DNA from: Psychroserpens jangbogonensis
Lineage (GTDB): Bacteria; Bacteroidota; Bacteroidia; Flavobacteriales; Flavobacteriaceae
Reading direction: 5' to 3'
NCBI RefSeq assembly: GCF_000797465.1
Contig: NZ_JSWG01000009.1
Coordinates: 248,001 to 312,000 of the forward strand
Length of the DNA stretch: 64,000 nucleotides
Part shown: in pieces, positions 34,089-43,608 of the stretch
How the letters are laid out: every line of letters starts with the position of its first letter
Numbering within the stretch: the first letter of the stretch is position 1
The notes under the pieces: model-generated
Database searches by the model: none
Seen by the model: only the letters and a program-made list of their open reading frames with translations
Told to the model about the DNA's origin: nothing
Translations under genes and position numbers: made by a program

Positions 34089-34610
34089 TTATTTATTCGC
34101 TCGACGTTGTTTTAATTTTTGTTTGTAAAACCCTTTGTCAGCGATATAAAGTGTTTTATTAAAAGTAGCAATTTTATTTTGTTTGGCATCAACAAGATGC
34201 ATGGTTTTGATAATATCAATTTCATTTTTATCTGCCACTCCTTGTTTGATGTTTTCTATTTCTTCAGCTGTGAAAATGAACTCACCAAAAACTCTACTTT
34301 TTGCAGGTTTTTTATATCGTGCTTCAACCGATTTATCCCAAATGACATAATTATCACCAAGAATTTGAATGAGCTGTATCATGTAGATTGGATCTGTAGC
34401 AGATAACATGCTTCCTGCAAATATTGAACCTGCATAATTTCGATTTTTCCAATTGAGATTTATAGTAATAACCACTTTGTGTAAATCGTCACTTACTTCA
34501 ATAATTTTGGCAGTTGTTCTCCTATACATTGGCGACCAATTAAACCCATATTTGTAAATGATTGCCGGTTTAAAAAAGCGATTTAAAAATTTGGAAGCTA
34601 CTTTGTACAT
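34089..34610 (-). CDS. DUF4442 hot-dog-fold protein
   Basis: The 173-residue protein fits the DUF4442 family of thioesterase-like hot-dog folds, with FAGSMLSATDPIYMIQLIQI and KSVEARYKKPAKSRVFGEF. It might act on acyl-CoA thioesters, but no catalytic assignment is possible. It overlaps the upstream methyltransferase gene by one base (TAATG) and lies 11 nt before the serine hydrolase gene. Confidence 0.8.
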   Translation of the reverse strand: MYKVASKFLNRFFKPAIIYKYGFNWSPMYRRTTAKIIEVSDDLHKVVITINLNWKNRNYAGSIFAGSMLSATDPIYMIQLIQILGDNYVIWDKSVEARYKKPAKSRVFGEFIFTAEEIENIKQGVADKNEIDIIKTMHLVDAKQNKIATFNKTLYIADKGFYKQKLKQRRANK

Positions 34611-35083
34611 TAAAAAAGAGTTTGTTGTTTGTACGGACTTTCATGTTCTAACAACCATTGTTTTCTATATAATCCACCACCATATCCAGTTAAACTTCCG
34701 TCACTTCCAATAACGCGATGACAAGGAATAATAATCCATAATGGATTTTTACCATTAGCATTAGCAACTGCTCTAATGGCTTTTATGTCACCAAGCTGTC
34801 TAGAAAGTTCTAGGTAAGAAAATGTTTTTCCGAAAGGAATTTGCTGTAATTGCTTCCATACTTTATTTTGAAAGGTAGTCCCTTGTGGATTTAAAATGAG
34901 GTCAAATTCAGTTCGAGTACCTTCAAAATATTCTTTAAGTTGTGTGACACAATCTTCTAGTTCCACAGGGATAATGTCTGTTTCTTTTTCTTCTGAATTT
35001 AGAATAGTTACTTCACAAACACCTTCTTCGTCACCAACAATTTTGGTATAACCTAAAGGCGATTTTATAATGCAGTTTTCCAA
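34610..35083 (-). CDS. ogt: Methylated-DNA-protein-cysteine methyltransferase
   Basis: This suicide repair enzyme takes methyl groups from O6-methylguanine and O4-methylthymine. The 157-residue protein has the active-site motif IIPCHRVIGSDGSLTGYGGG and the conserved NGKNPLWI region before it, and the DNA-binding arginine helix (IKAIRAVANANGKN). There is no Ada-type N-terminal domain. The symbol ogt is used for the stand-alone form. Confidence 0.95.
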   Translation of the reverse strand: MENCIIKSPLGYTKIVGDEEGVCEVTILNSEEKETDIIPVELEDCVTQLKEYFEGTRTEFDLILNPQGTTFQNKVWKQLQQIPFGKTFSYLELSRQLGDIKAIRAVANANGKNPLWIIIPCHRVIGSDGSLTGYGGGLYRKQWLLEHESPYKQQTLF

Positions 35084-35085
35084 TG

Positions 35086-36210
35086 TTATTCGTTCTCTTC
35101 TGATGGTTTATCTTCAAGGATACCTAATTTTTTTGCTCTGGTTTCCCAGCTTTTTCTAGCCATTTGCTGAAGGTCAGATACATTATCACTTTCGTCCATA
35201 ATTTCTAGACCTAAAAGTGTTTCAATAACATCTTCCATTGTGACTAAACCGCTTACCGATCCATATTCATCTACAACTAAAGCCATATGATTTCTGCTTT
35301 CTACTAACTTTTCAAAAAGCCTAGGAATTGGCAATTCTCGAGACACTACAATGATATGTCTTTTTAATTCTGAAAGCTTTTTAGAGCCGTTATCCAATGC
35401 CATTTCTTTAAAGACTTCATCTTTTAAAACCAATCCTTTTATGTTATCCGCATCATCAGCATAGATAGGAATTCTCGAAAATCGAAGATTCATATTTTTA
35501 TTAAAAAAATCTTCAACAGTTGTTTTCTCATCTACAGATTTCATAACTGTTCTAGGTGTCATGACATCTTTTGCAAACACGTCTTTAAAAGTCAAAAGGT
35601 TTTTAATAATTTTACTTTCATTCTCTTGAAAGACACCTTCTTCATGTGCCATATCTGCCATGACTAAAAAACCTTCTCTGCTTAAAACACTTCCATGACC
35701 TTTACCACCAATAAGTTTTGTGGTAAGTTGTAATAGCCAAAGTATTCCAGTCCATTTTAAAGGAAAAATTAAAACATGTAATGCTTTAGTAGTGAAATTA
35801 GCAAGTTGTTTCCAATAGGTTGCGCCAATGGTTTTAGGTATAATTTCTGAAGCCACAAGTATTAGAATGGTCATGATGGTAGATACAACTCCCACCATAA
35901 CATCTTCTGTAAATTTAATGCCTAAAATACTTCTTGTTGTCGAACCGTATAATTCTGTATAAGCCACTTTTGCTTGTACACCAACTAAAATTGCACCTAC
36001 TGTGTGCGCAATTGTATTTAAAGTAAGAATAGCAATTAAAGGACGATCAACATCCTTCTTAAGGACCTCTAAGTCTTCAGCATATGTTTTCCCTTCATTC
36101 TTTTTTAAGTTAATAAAAGTAGGTGTAACACTTAGAAGTACGGCTTCTAAAATGGAACATAAAAAGGAAAAGAAAATGGAAATGATAGCGTAAAAAACAA
36201 GTAAACCCAT
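35086..36210 (-). CDS. CNNM/HlyC-type transmembrane protein with CBS pair
   Basis: The 374-residue protein has an N-terminal DUF21 (CNNM) domain with several helices (about 1-170) and a tandem CBS domain (about 190-320; VMTPRTVMKSVD starts it). Relatives are linked to Mg/Co efflux or are called haemolysin-family proteins. It ends shortly after the CBS pair and lacks the CorC_HlyC C-terminal domain of longer members. It lies 24 nt after hemB and 2 nt before ogt. Confidence 0.88.
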   Translation of the reverse strand: MGLLVFYAIISIFFSFLCSILEAVLLSVTPTFINLKKNEGKTYAEDLEVLKKDVDRPLIAILTLNTIAHTVGAILVGVQAKVAYTELYGSTTRSILGIKFTEDVMVGVVSTIMTILILVASEIIPKTIGATYWKQLANFTTKALHVLIFPLKWTGILWLLQLTTKLIGGKGHGSVLSREGFLVMADMAHEEGVFQENESKIIKNLLTFKDVFAKDVMTPRTVMKSVDEKTTVEDFFNKNMNLRFSRIPIYADDADNIKGLVLKDEVFKEMALDNGSKKLSELKRHIIVVSRELPIPRLFEKLVESRNHMALVVDEYGSVSGLVTMEDVIETLLGLEIMDESDNVSDLQQMARKSWETRAKKLGILEDKPSEENE

Positions 36211-36234
36211 TAAAACTATTTTAGTTGCTGCAAT

Positions 36235-37224
36235 TTACGATAATAATTTCACTACATCCTTAGCAAAATAAGAGGCTATGATGTCTGCTCCAGCACGTTT
36301 GATTGCTATAATTTGCTCTAGCATCACAGCATCGTGGTCTAACCACCCTTTTTCGGCAGCAGCTTTTAGCATTGCATATTCTCCTGATACTTGATAAACC
36401 GCTACAGGAACATCGACTTCGTTTTTAATTTCTCGAACTATATCTAAGTAACACAATCCAGGTTTTACCATTACGATATCAGCGCCTTCATCAATATCCA
36501 TTTCGGTTTCTTTAAGGGCTTCAAAACGATTAGCAAAATCCATTTGGTATGTTTTTTTGTCTTTTGGAATATTTGCGATATCTGCAGGAGCAGAATCTAA
36601 GGCATCACGAAATGGACCATAAAAAGCAGAAGCATATTTTGCTGAATAACTCATAATACCAGTATCAGTATATCCATCATCTTCTAAAGCTTCACGAATA
36701 GAAAGAATACGTCCATCCATCATATCGCTAGGTGCTACAAAATCGGCTCCAGCTTCTGCATGAGATAGACTCATTTCTGCCAAAACATCGATAGTATCGT
36801 CATTTATTATTTTTCCGTCTGAAATAATGCCATCATGACCATAAGATGAATATGGGTCAAGAGCAACATCTGTCATTACTAGCATTCCAGGACATACATT
36901 TTTTACGGTTTTAATCGCACGTTGCATCAAACCGTTTGGGTTAAGAGCTTCAGTACCTTTATTATCTTTTAGATTGTCAGGTACCTTCACAAATAATAAA
37001 ACCGATTTCAAACCTAGTTTCCATAGCTCTTTGACCTCATGTTCTAACAAATCTAAGCTGAAACGATAGTAATTGGGCATTGAAGCAATTTCTTGCTTGA
37101 TGCCTTTTCCTTCCACAACAAAAAGTGGAACAAGGAAATCATTAGGTGTAATTATCGTTTCTCGAACTAAACCTCTAATAGCGTCGTTAGTTCTTAATCT
37201 TCGGTTTCTTCTTAATGGATACAT
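36235..37224 (-). CDS. hemB: Delta-aminolevulinic acid dehydratase (porphobilinogen synthase)
   Basis: HemB condenses two 5-aminolevulinate molecules into porphobilinogen. The 329-residue protein has the two Schiff-base lysine regions: MSYSAKYASAFYGPFRDA and the signature ADIVMVKPGLCYLDIV. The N-terminal RLRTNDAIRGLVRET region is typical. It lies 28 nt after hemF in a haem gene run. Confidence 0.97.
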   Translation of the reverse strand: MYPLRRNRRLRTNDAIRGLVRETIITPNDFLVPLFVVEGKGIKQEIASMPNYYRFSLDLLEHEVKELWKLGLKSVLLFVKVPDNLKDNKGTEALNPNGLMQRAIKTVKNVCPGMLVMTDVALDPYSSYGHDGIISDGKIINDDTIDVLAEMSLSHAEAGADFVAPSDMMDGRILSIREALEDDGYTDTGIMSYSAKYASAFYGPFRDALDSAPADIANIPKDKKTYQMDFANRFEALKETEMDIDEGADIVMVKPGLCYLDIVREIKNEVDVPVAVYQVSGEYAMLKAAAEKGWLDHDAVMLEQIIAIKRAGADIIASYFAKDVVKLLS

Positions 37225-37252
37225 ATTTAAAACTGTTTAAATATTAATTAGT

Positions 37253-38161
37253 TTATGCGTTAACCCAATCTAATGGGCTTTTCAATACGTTTAATAATCT
37301 TTCTTCTTCGCTTCCAGCTTCTGGATGATGGTCGTAAACCCATTGTACATGTGGTGGTAAACTCATCAATATGCTTTCAATTCTTCCGTTGGTTTTTAAT
37401 CCGAAAAGCGTGCCTTTATCATGAACCAAGTTAAATTCGACATAACGACCTCGTCTTATTTCTTGCCAATCTCGTTGTGCTTTAGTGAACTCAATATTTT
37501 TTCGATTTTCTACAATTGGAACATAGGCTTCAAGGAAACTATTACCAACTTCGGTAACAAAGTCATACCAATTTTGCATGCTCATGTCTTCAGTCTTCTT
37601 ACAATAATCAAAGAATAAACCACCTATACCACGACCTTCATTTCTGTGTGTATTGTAAAAATACTCATCACAACGCGCTTTGTATTTTGGATAAAATTCT
37701 GGATTATGTTTGTCACAAGCTGTTTTACAGGTTTGGTGAAAATGTTTAGCGTCATCTTCAAACAAATAGTATGGCGTAAGATCTTGTCCACCACCAAACC
37801 ATTGGTCAACGATATTCCCATCTTGGTCATACATTTCAAAATAGCGCCAATTTGCATGAACTGTTGGCACCATTGGATTTTTAGGATGAAGAACGAGACT
37901 TAATCCACAGGCAAAGAAATTTGCATCCTCAACTCCGAAGTATTTTTGCATACTCTCTGGTAACTTTCCGTGAACTCCAGAAACATTCACGCCACCTTTT
38001 TCAAATACGCTCCCATTTTCAATCACTCGTGTTCTTCCACCTCCACCTTCAGGACGTTTCCAAATATCTTCTTGAAACATAGCTTTACCATCTATAGTTT
38101 CTAATTTAGAAGTAATGGTGTCCTGTAATTCGTGTATGTAATTGAAAAATTTTTCTTTCAA
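37253..38161 (-). CDS. hemF: Oxygen-dependent coproporphyrinogen III oxidase
   Basis: HemF converts coproporphyrinogen III to protoporphyrinogen IX using O2, so haem synthesis here favours aerobic growth. The 302-residue protein has HANWRYFEMYD, WFGGGQDLTPYYLF and GIGGLFFDY, which hold conserved His, Asp and Arg residues. RRGRYVEFNLVHDKGTLFGL is near the C-terminus. The GNAT gene stops 3 nt upstream of its start. Confidence 0.97.
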   Translation of the reverse strand: MKEKFFNYIHELQDTITSKLETIDGKAMFQEDIWKRPEGGGGRTRVIENGSVFEKGGVNVSGVHGKLPESMQKYFGVEDANFFACGLSLVLHPKNPMVPTVHANWRYFEMYDQDGNIVDQWFGGGQDLTPYYLFEDDAKHFHQTCKTACDKHNPEFYPKYKARCDEYFYNTHRNEGRGIGGLFFDYCKKTEDMSMQNWYDFVTEVGNSFLEAYVPIVENRKNIEFTKAQRDWQEIRRGRYVEFNLVHDKGTLFGLKTNGRIESILMSLPPHVQWVYDHHPEAGSEEERLLNVLKSPLDWVNA

Positions 38162-38164
38162 AAT

Positions 38165-38701
38165 TTAAGTCTTATATGATTCGTATAACTCCATATCTAA
38201 AGGTTGTTCACCGATAGGTGTGAATCCGTTTTTTAACGTGTTTTGCCATTCAAAACTATTATTTAAAGCGACTTTAACACTAGGCAAATTGTCTTTATGA
38301 ACGATGATTTGAAGTCGTTCTAATCCTAAGGTTTCAAATGCATATGTTGAAAGCTTTTCTATTGCCTTAGTCATGACGCCTTTTCCATTGCAATTGTAAT
38401 CTATAGCATAGGCAAACTCGCCTTGTTTTATTGTCCAATCTAGTTCTTTAATAATTATTAACCCGACAAGTTTTCGTGTCTCTATTTGTTTTAAAGTGAA
38501 CACGAACATTTCTTTATTTCGAAACTCTTTCACGCGTTTCTCTACATAGATTTGTGATAAGGTCGGATTTAAATTTTGTTCTAGCGTCTTCGGAAAATAA
38601 CGTTTTAAACGATCAGCATTTGTAATTACAAAGTCGCAAATTTTCCATGCATCACCTTCATTTATAGGGTTGATTTCGAAACCATTAAATTCTGCAATCA
38701 T
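38165..38701 (-). CDS. GNAT-family N-acetyltransferase (RimJ/RimL-like)
   Basis: The 178-residue protein has the GNAT core with acetyl-CoA-binding segment YNCNGKGVMTKAIEKL and the following GLERLQIIVHKDNLPSVKVA, as in ribosomal-protein Ala acetyltransferases. Its N-terminus (INEGDAWKICDFV) fits too. The target is unknown. It overlaps the upstream EI24-like gene by 4 nt and sits between two haem genes, probably by operon packing. Confidence 0.85.
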   Translation of the reverse strand: MIAEFNGFEINPINEGDAWKICDFVITNADRLKRYFPKTLEQNLNPTLSQIYVEKRVKEFRNKEMFVFTLKQIETRKLVGLIIIKELDWTIKQGEFAYAIDYNCNGKGVMTKAIEKLSTYAFETLGLERLQIIVHKDNLPSVKVALNNSFEWQNTLKNGFTPIGEQPLDMELYESYKT

Positions 38702-39468
38702 GGCACTAAAATTTTGGATTCTAATAGGCGGTTTTCTTCTTTTAGAAGATTAACCGTTTTTAATGAAGCTGCAGTCACACTCAATGGTAAAACTAAAATA
38801 ACGCCTATAATAGGAATAAATAAAAATAAGATAAATACAATTCCGTTTCCAATTGCCACGCCTTTATGTTTCCTTACAAACTGAACACTTTCACGATATT
38901 TAAAATGACGTTCTAATGTATAATCCATATTTCCAAAACCAGCATAATATGCTTGAACAAGGAATAGTAAAACTGTTGAAAAAATGTTTACAATAGGAAT
39001 GAACTTTAATAATAGAATAGGAATGGTAAAAAGGAGTTCCTTAACCAAGTTTCTCATATTAATTCTAATACCTCGCCATAACTGTTCCTGGAAGGTTGTA
39101 TTTCTATAATTATGTCTTTTAATTCCTGTTAAATAGACTTCAATTTTTTCTGAAACAGGACTCATGAATGGCGCAGATAATGCCATTATGATGTGTTTGT
39201 ATAGAATTAAGCCAATAACTAAAACAAAAATGGCTCCTATGAAAGTAGAGATTGCTGTAAAGGTTTCTTTACCGAAATCCCAAATCCAAGCCTTAGCAAT
39301 GAATTCACCAATATTATCTGAAAGGATGTAAGCTGAAAAACCAATAATGGTAGCTGTAATTACACTAATGACTATAGGAATGTAAAAGAACTTCCAAAGA
39401 TTTAATTTTGAAATCAATGTTAAAGCGCCTGAATACGCTTGTATACCTTTTAATATATTCTTAATCAT
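38698..39468 (-). CDS. EI24/CysZ-like multi-spanning membrane protein
   Basis: The 256-residue product has four or more helices and the EI24 family pattern: KGIQAYSGALTLISKL at the start, ALSAPFMSPVSEKIE in the middle and an LVQAYYAGFGNMDYTLER loop. CysZ in E. coli takes up sulfate, but many Bacteroidota members have no proven role. ATG at 39468 is preferred over a farther upstream ATG that would translate a GC-rich structured intergenic element. Confidence 0.82.
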   Translation of the reverse strand: MIKNILKGIQAYSGALTLISKLNLWKFFYIPIVISVITATIIGFSAYILSDNIGEFIAKAWIWDFGKETFTAISTFIGAIFVLVIGLILYKHIIMALSAPFMSPVSEKIEVYLTGIKRHNYRNTTFQEQLWRGIRINMRNLVKELLFTIPILLLKFIPIVNIFSTVLLFLVQAYYAGFGNMDYTLERHFKYRESVQFVRKHKGVAIGNGIVFILFLFIPIIGVILVLPLSVTAASLKTVNLLKEENRLLESKILVP

Positions 39469-39507
39469 AGAACTAAAGTAACAATTGTATCTCAATTTTG
39501 CGTTAGT

Positions 39508-39582
39508 GATGGAGCAATTGTTGAAGCTCATCTCTGATGGCGACTTGCAAGAGCACGACCACAAGTGGTATCGCCCAACTTT
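39508..39582. repeat. GC-rich palindromic intergenic element
   Basis: Between hemE and the EI24-like gene lies a patch much richer in GC than its surroundings. GATGGAGC (39508-39515) pairs with GCTCATC (39526-39532) with one bulge. GGCGA (39539-39543) pairs with TCGCC (39571-39575) and encloses two more palindromes, CTTGCAAG (39544-39551) and ACCACAAGTGGT (39558-39569). There is no T-run, so it is not a standard terminator. It resembles a REP-type element; no second copy was seen in this window. Confidence 0.55.
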
Positions 39583-40608
39583 TTAAGCCTTATATTCTTT
39601 TACAGCATCAATAAATGCTTTTGCATTGTCTAATGGAATATTTGGTAGAATTCCATGACCTAAATTTACAATATATCTATCTTTCCCAAATTCGTTAATC
39701 ATTTGGTGAACCATTTTTTTAATTTCGGAAGGCGGAGAAAACAATCGTGTTGGATCAAAATTACCTTGTAAAGTAATATTTCCACCAGTCAAGTATCTTG
39801 CATTTCTTGCAGAACATGTCCAGTCAATACCTAAAGCAGAAGCTCCAGATTTTGCCATATCACCTAAAGCAAACCAACACCCTTTCCCAAAAGCAATTAC
39901 AGGAGCATCATCTTTTACAGCATCAATAATTTGCTGAATATATTGCCAAGAAAATTCTTGATAATCTACAGGCGATAACATGCCTCCCCAAGAATCAAAG
40001 ACTTGAACAGCATTACATCCTGCTTTTACTTTTTCTTTTAAATAAGCAATAGTTGTGTCTGTGATTTTTTGTAATAATTGATGAGCAGCTATTGGGTTTG
40101 TGAAACAAAACTCTTTTGCTTTATCAAAGTTTTTACTGCCTTGTCCTTGCACACAATAACATAAAATTGTCCAAGGTGAACCAGCAAATCCTATTAACGG
40201 AATTTCATCGTTAAGCTTTTCTTTGGTCGCTTTAATAGCTTCATATACATAGTTCAATGCTTCTTTTACATCAGGAACAATAACATTATCGACATCTTTT
40301 TGTGTACGAACAGGATTTGGTAGATAAGGACCAAAATTAGGCTTCATTTCTACCTCAATATTCATGGCTTGAGGAATCACTAGAATATCACTAAACAAAA
40401 TTGCAGCATCCATGCCATAACGACGAATTGGTTGTACTGTAATTTCACTTGCTAATTCTGGTGTTTGGCATCGTGTAAAGAAATCATATTTAGCCTTGAT
40501 CTCCATGAATTCTGGAAGATAACGTCCAGCTTGACGCATCATCCATACAGGTGGACGATCAACTGTTTCTCCTTTTAATGCTCTTAAAAATAAATCGTTC
40601 TTTATCAT
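39583..40608 (-). CDS. hemE: Uroporphyrinogen decarboxylase
   Basis: HemE removes four carboxyl groups from uroporphyrinogen III to give coproporphyrinogen III. The 341-residue protein has the N-terminal signature [16 protein letters not shown], the [12 protein letters not shown] motif, and [17 protein letters not shown] at the end. It starts one base after the hemCD stop. Confidence 0.98.
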   Translation of the reverse strand: MIKNDLFLRALKGETVDRPPVWMMRQAGRYLPEFMEIKAKYDFFTRCQTPELASEITVQPIRRYGMDAAILFSDILVIPQAMNIEVEMKPNFGPYLPNPVRTQKDVDNVIVPDVKEALNYVYEAIKATKEKLNDEIPLIGFAGSPWTILCYCVQGQGSKNFDKAKEFCFTNPIAAHQLLQKITDTTIAYLKEKVKAGCNAVQVFDSWGGMLSPVDYQEFSWQYIQQIIDAVKDDAPVIAFGKGCWFALGDMAKSGASALGIDWTCSARNARYLTGGNITLQGNFDPTRLFSPPSEIKKMVHQMINEFGKDRYIVNLGHGILPNIPLDNAKAFIDAVKEYKA

Positions 40609-40609
40609 G

Positions 40610-42184
40610 TTAAACGTAATGTTCGTTTACTAATTCTATGACACTTTCTACCGTTGGGATTTTTGCAATTCTTATGTCTTCAAAGTGTTTACTTGCTTCT
40701 TTAGCTGTTGTTTCTCCAATACAGAATGCAATAACATCATCGTCATTTTCTTGCTTATAACTTTGTACTGTTGACGGACTGTAAAACATAACACTTTTAA
40801 TAGTGTCATTAATTTTTATTGGATCGTATTTGGTTTCATAAGCCGTAATTTCATTAACCTCAATATTATTTTCATTTAAAATCGTAGGCAATTCATCTAA
40901 TCGAATATCACTACAGAAATAAGTAACTTCGGTTCCTTCAATGTAATCGACTAAATATTCGGCTAAGGCTTTTGAGTTATTTTCAGTATGTTTTACTTTA
41001 CCAATTTTGCGTTCTACAAAACGTTTAGTTCGTCTACCAACACAATAGATGTTCTCAAATTGCAACTCTTGTGGTGCAAAGTTCATTAGTAAAGCTTCAA
41101 CTGCATTTTTGCTGGTAATAATAACATTTCTTGGCAAAGGACGTAAGATCTTTGGAGCCATTCGGTTTAGGTTAATCTTTATGAAATCTGAGCTTTCCGA
41201 AACCACATCGTCATGAAACAACTGTTTTTGATCATCGGTTAAGGATTTTGTCGAATAGACGTTAACTCCTTGCGACGATTTTTTGATATTGTCCATTAAA
41301 CGTTTTCCACCACGTTCTATAATATAATCAGCGCAAAACTGAGCTAATCCTTCATGCTCTCCTAGAGCAACTGTGCGTTGAACTTCAATTTTTTTGCTTC
41401 CATCAAGACTTAATAAAACACCTTGTAAGTGTACTTCTTCATCTTTTACAAATGCTAAACCACCAATAGGAGCAGAACATCCACCTTCTAAAAGATTTAA
41501 GAATTTACGCTCAATCGATGTTGCGATTTCACTTTCTTTATGATTAATTACAGCACAAATAGCTAGCGTTTCTTCATCATTTTCTAATGCAGAAATCATA
41601 ACAGCTCCTTGAGCAGGAGCAGGAATCATCCATTCTAGATTAAAACTTTCGTCAGGTCTAATATCTAGTCTGCCCAAACCAGCAGCTGCGAAAATTGCAC
41701 CATTCCAATCATTATCTTCTAACTTTTGCAAACGTGAATTTACATTACCGCGTAAACCAACTATTGTGTGTGTTGGATATCGGTTTAACCACTGTGCTCT
41801 TCTTCGTAAACTACCAGTTGCAATAATTGCATCTCGTTCAGATAGAAACTCTTCGTTGTTTTTAAATACCAAGCAATCCCTTACGTTTCCACGTTTTATT
41901 ACAGCAGCTTGTACAATTCCTTTTGGAAGTAATGTTGGTACATCTTTTAAGGAATGAACAGCAATATCTATTTCTTCATTAAGTAATGCAATATCCAGTG
42001 TTTTAGTAAAAACACCAGTAATACCTAATTCGTAAATTGGCTTGTCAAGCACAATATCTCCAGTTGATCTAACAGGGACTAATTGTGTTTTATGACCTAA
42101 ATGTTCAAGTTGACTTTGTACGGTTTTGGCTTGCCATAGTGCTAATTCACTATCACGAGTTCCAATTCTTATAATTTTAGACAT
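40610..42184 (-). CDS. hemC: Fused hydroxymethylbilane synthase / uroporphyrinogen-III synthase
   Basis: Residues 1 to about 305 are a hydroxymethylbilane synthase: [32 protein letters not shown] and the dipyrromethane-cofactor cysteine C236 in [11 protein letters not shown]. Residues about 310-524 form a HemD-like uroporphyrinogen-III synthase ([34 protein letters not shown]). The fusion joins two consecutive haem steps, which would limit loss of the unstable hydroxymethylbilane. It overlaps the end of hemA by 8 nt. Confidence 0.93.
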   Translation of the reverse strand: MSKIIRIGTRDSELALWQAKTVQSQLEHLGHKTQLVPVRSTGDIVLDKPIYELGITGVFTKTLDIALLNEEIDIAVHSLKDVPTLLPKGIVQAAVIKRGNVRDCLVFKNNEEFLSERDAIIATGSLRRRAQWLNRYPTHTIVGLRGNVNSRLQKLEDNDWNGAIFAAAGLGRLDIRPDESFNLEWMIPAPAQGAVMISALENDEETLAICAVINHKESEIATSIERKFLNLLEGGCSAPIGGLAFVKDEEVHLQGVLLSLDGSKKIEVQRTVALGEHEGLAQFCADYIIERGGKRLMDNIKKSSQGVNVYSTKSLTDDQKQLFHDDVVSESSDFIKINLNRMAPKILRPLPRNVIITSKNAVEALLMNFAPQELQFENIYCVGRRTKRFVERKIGKVKHTENNSKALAEYLVDYIEGTEVTYFCSDIRLDELPTILNENNIEVNEITAYETKYDPIKINDTIKSVMFYSPSTVQSYKQENDDDVIAFCIGETTAKEASKHFEDIRIAKIPTVESVIELVNEHYV

Positions 42185-43439
42185 TGTCTGTAGTTGCTTC
42201 TAGTTGAAACACTTTTTTTATGAGTTCAAGGCTGTCATCTGTAGATACATCATCGCCTTTTAAATGATGCGCAAAGTGATTTGTTATTTTCTGAATAATA
42301 TTATTGCTAATGACTTCAGCCTGCATTTCATTAAAGTCAGTCATTTTCTTACGTTGCGTATTTAATTCTGCCGAAGCAAAATCTGTAAGTTTATGTTTTA
42401 AGGCTTTTATTGTAGGTGCAAATTTTCGTGTTGCTAACCAAGCATTAAACTCAGACTTTACATCTTCAATAATAGCTTCAGCAACGGGAATATGTTCTTT
42501 TCTGCGCTCTAAAGTTTCATCAGTAATTTGTGATAAATCATCTAAGTGAACTAAGGTCACGTTATCCAAATCGGTTACGTTTCCGTTAACGTTTTTTGGT
42601 ATAGATAAATCTAAAATCAACAATGGTTTTGTTGTTTGTATGCAATGCTTATCTACTGTTGGGTTTTGAGCTCCTGTTGCAACTATTAAAATATCTGATA
42701 TATTAATTTCTTCCTGAAGATTAGCATAGTCTTTCACCACGAGGTTGAACTTTCCAGCAACGGCTTCAGCCTTTGTCTTGGTTCTATTGATTAGAGTGAT
42801 ATGTTCGTTCTTGGTATGTTTAACTAGGTTTTCGCAAGTATTTCTTCCAATTTTCCCTGTTCCGAAAAGTAAAATGTTTTTTTCTGAAACAACATCAATT
42901 TCATTCATAATGTATTGAACCGAAGCAAAAGAGACAGATGTTGCGCCAGATGAAATATCCGTTTCAGTTTTTATACGCTTAGAAGCTTGTATAACTGCAT
43001 TTACCAATCGCTCTAAAAATGGATTGAGTAACTCATACTTTTTAGACAATCTTGCACTAATTTTTAACTGACTAATTATCTCGAAATCACCTAAGATTTG
43101 ACTATCTAATCCAGAACCTACTTTGAAAATATGAGAGATAGCATCTCTGTTTTTATAAACGTATGCTACTTTTTGAAATTCTTCAACTGTTCCTTTTGTA
43201 TTATCACAAAGCAATTGGATCAATTGAAAAGGATGTTGTGCAAATCCGTAAATTTCAGTTCTATTACAAGTTGAAGTCACAATAAGACTCTCAATTCCAT
43301 TTTGTTTGGCTTGCTCTAATACAGCAAGTTTGGAATTCTCATCTAAACTAAAATGACCACGCACTTCTGCATCAGCTTTTTTATAGCTGAGGCCAATTGC
43401 ATAAAATGTTGTGCCTCTCGACATGTTGTAGTGCTCCAT
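42177..43439 (-). CDS. hemA: Glutamyl-tRNA reductase
   Basis: HemA makes glutamate-1-semialdehyde from glutamyl-tRNA, the first committed step of C5-type haem synthesis. The 420-residue protein has the active-site Cys58 in STCNRTEIYG, the NADPH-binding segment LLFGTGKIGRNTCENL and a C-terminal dimerisation region. ATG at 43439 (MEHYNMSRG) is chosen. A TTG 21 nt upstream would lie at or before the predicted transcription start. It is the first gene of the haem block and is divergent from the AraC regulator. Confidence 0.96.
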   Translation of the reverse strand: MEHYNMSRGTTFYAIGLSYKKADAEVRGHFSLDENSKLAVLEQAKQNGIESLIVTSTCNRTEIYGFAQHPFQLIQLLCDNTKGTVEEFQKVAYVYKNRDAISHIFKVGSGLDSQILGDFEIISQLKISARLSKKYELLNPFLERLVNAVIQASKRIKTETDISSGATSVSFASVQYIMNEIDVVSEKNILLFGTGKIGRNTCENLVKHTKNEHITLINRTKTKAEAVAGKFNLVVKDYANLQEEINISDILIVATGAQNPTVDKHCIQTTKPLLILDLSIPKNVNGNVTDLDNVTLVHLDDLSQITDETLERRKEHIPVAEAIIEDVKSEFNAWLATRKFAPTIKALKHKLTDFASAELNTQRKKMTDFNEMQAEVISNNIIQKITNHFAHHLKGDDVSTDDSLELIKKVFQLEATTDNV

Positions 43440-43462
43440 ACCTGATTTGGATAATACCAAAG

Positions 43463-43494
43463 CAAAAATATAAAGCTTGTAAGATAAAAAACAA
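43463..43494 (-). promoter_or_regulatory. Promoter of hemA
   Basis: On the minus strand TTG (43494-43492), 21 nt, TATTTTTG (43470-43463). The predicted start site is near 43456, giving a short leader of about 17 nt before the chosen hemA ATG. Confidence 0.65.
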
Positions 43495-43531
43495 CGCTAG
43501 AGGAACTTTTAGTATCGTTTGTGGTTTTTTA

Positions 43532-43572
43532 ATGTTATTTCTTATAATAACATGATAAATGTCATATTTTTG
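43532..43572 (+). promoter_or_regulatory. Inverted repeat and -7 element upstream of the AraC gene
   Basis: ATGTTATT (43532-43539) and AATAACAT (43546-43553) form a perfect inverted repeat with a 6-nt spacer. TATTTTTG at 43565-43572 is a -7 element, but where a -33 TTG would be expected the inverted repeat lies instead. It could be an operator for the AraC protein, for itself and for hemA. Confidence 0.45.
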
Positions 43573-43608
43573 TAGTGAATACAACACTTTAAAACACTTC
43601 TGTTTAGA

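Noticed and set aside
39469-39564. Upstream extension of the EI24-like protein
   Set aside because: It would translate the GC-rich palindromic element and give a Cys/Asn-rich segment not expected in this family.
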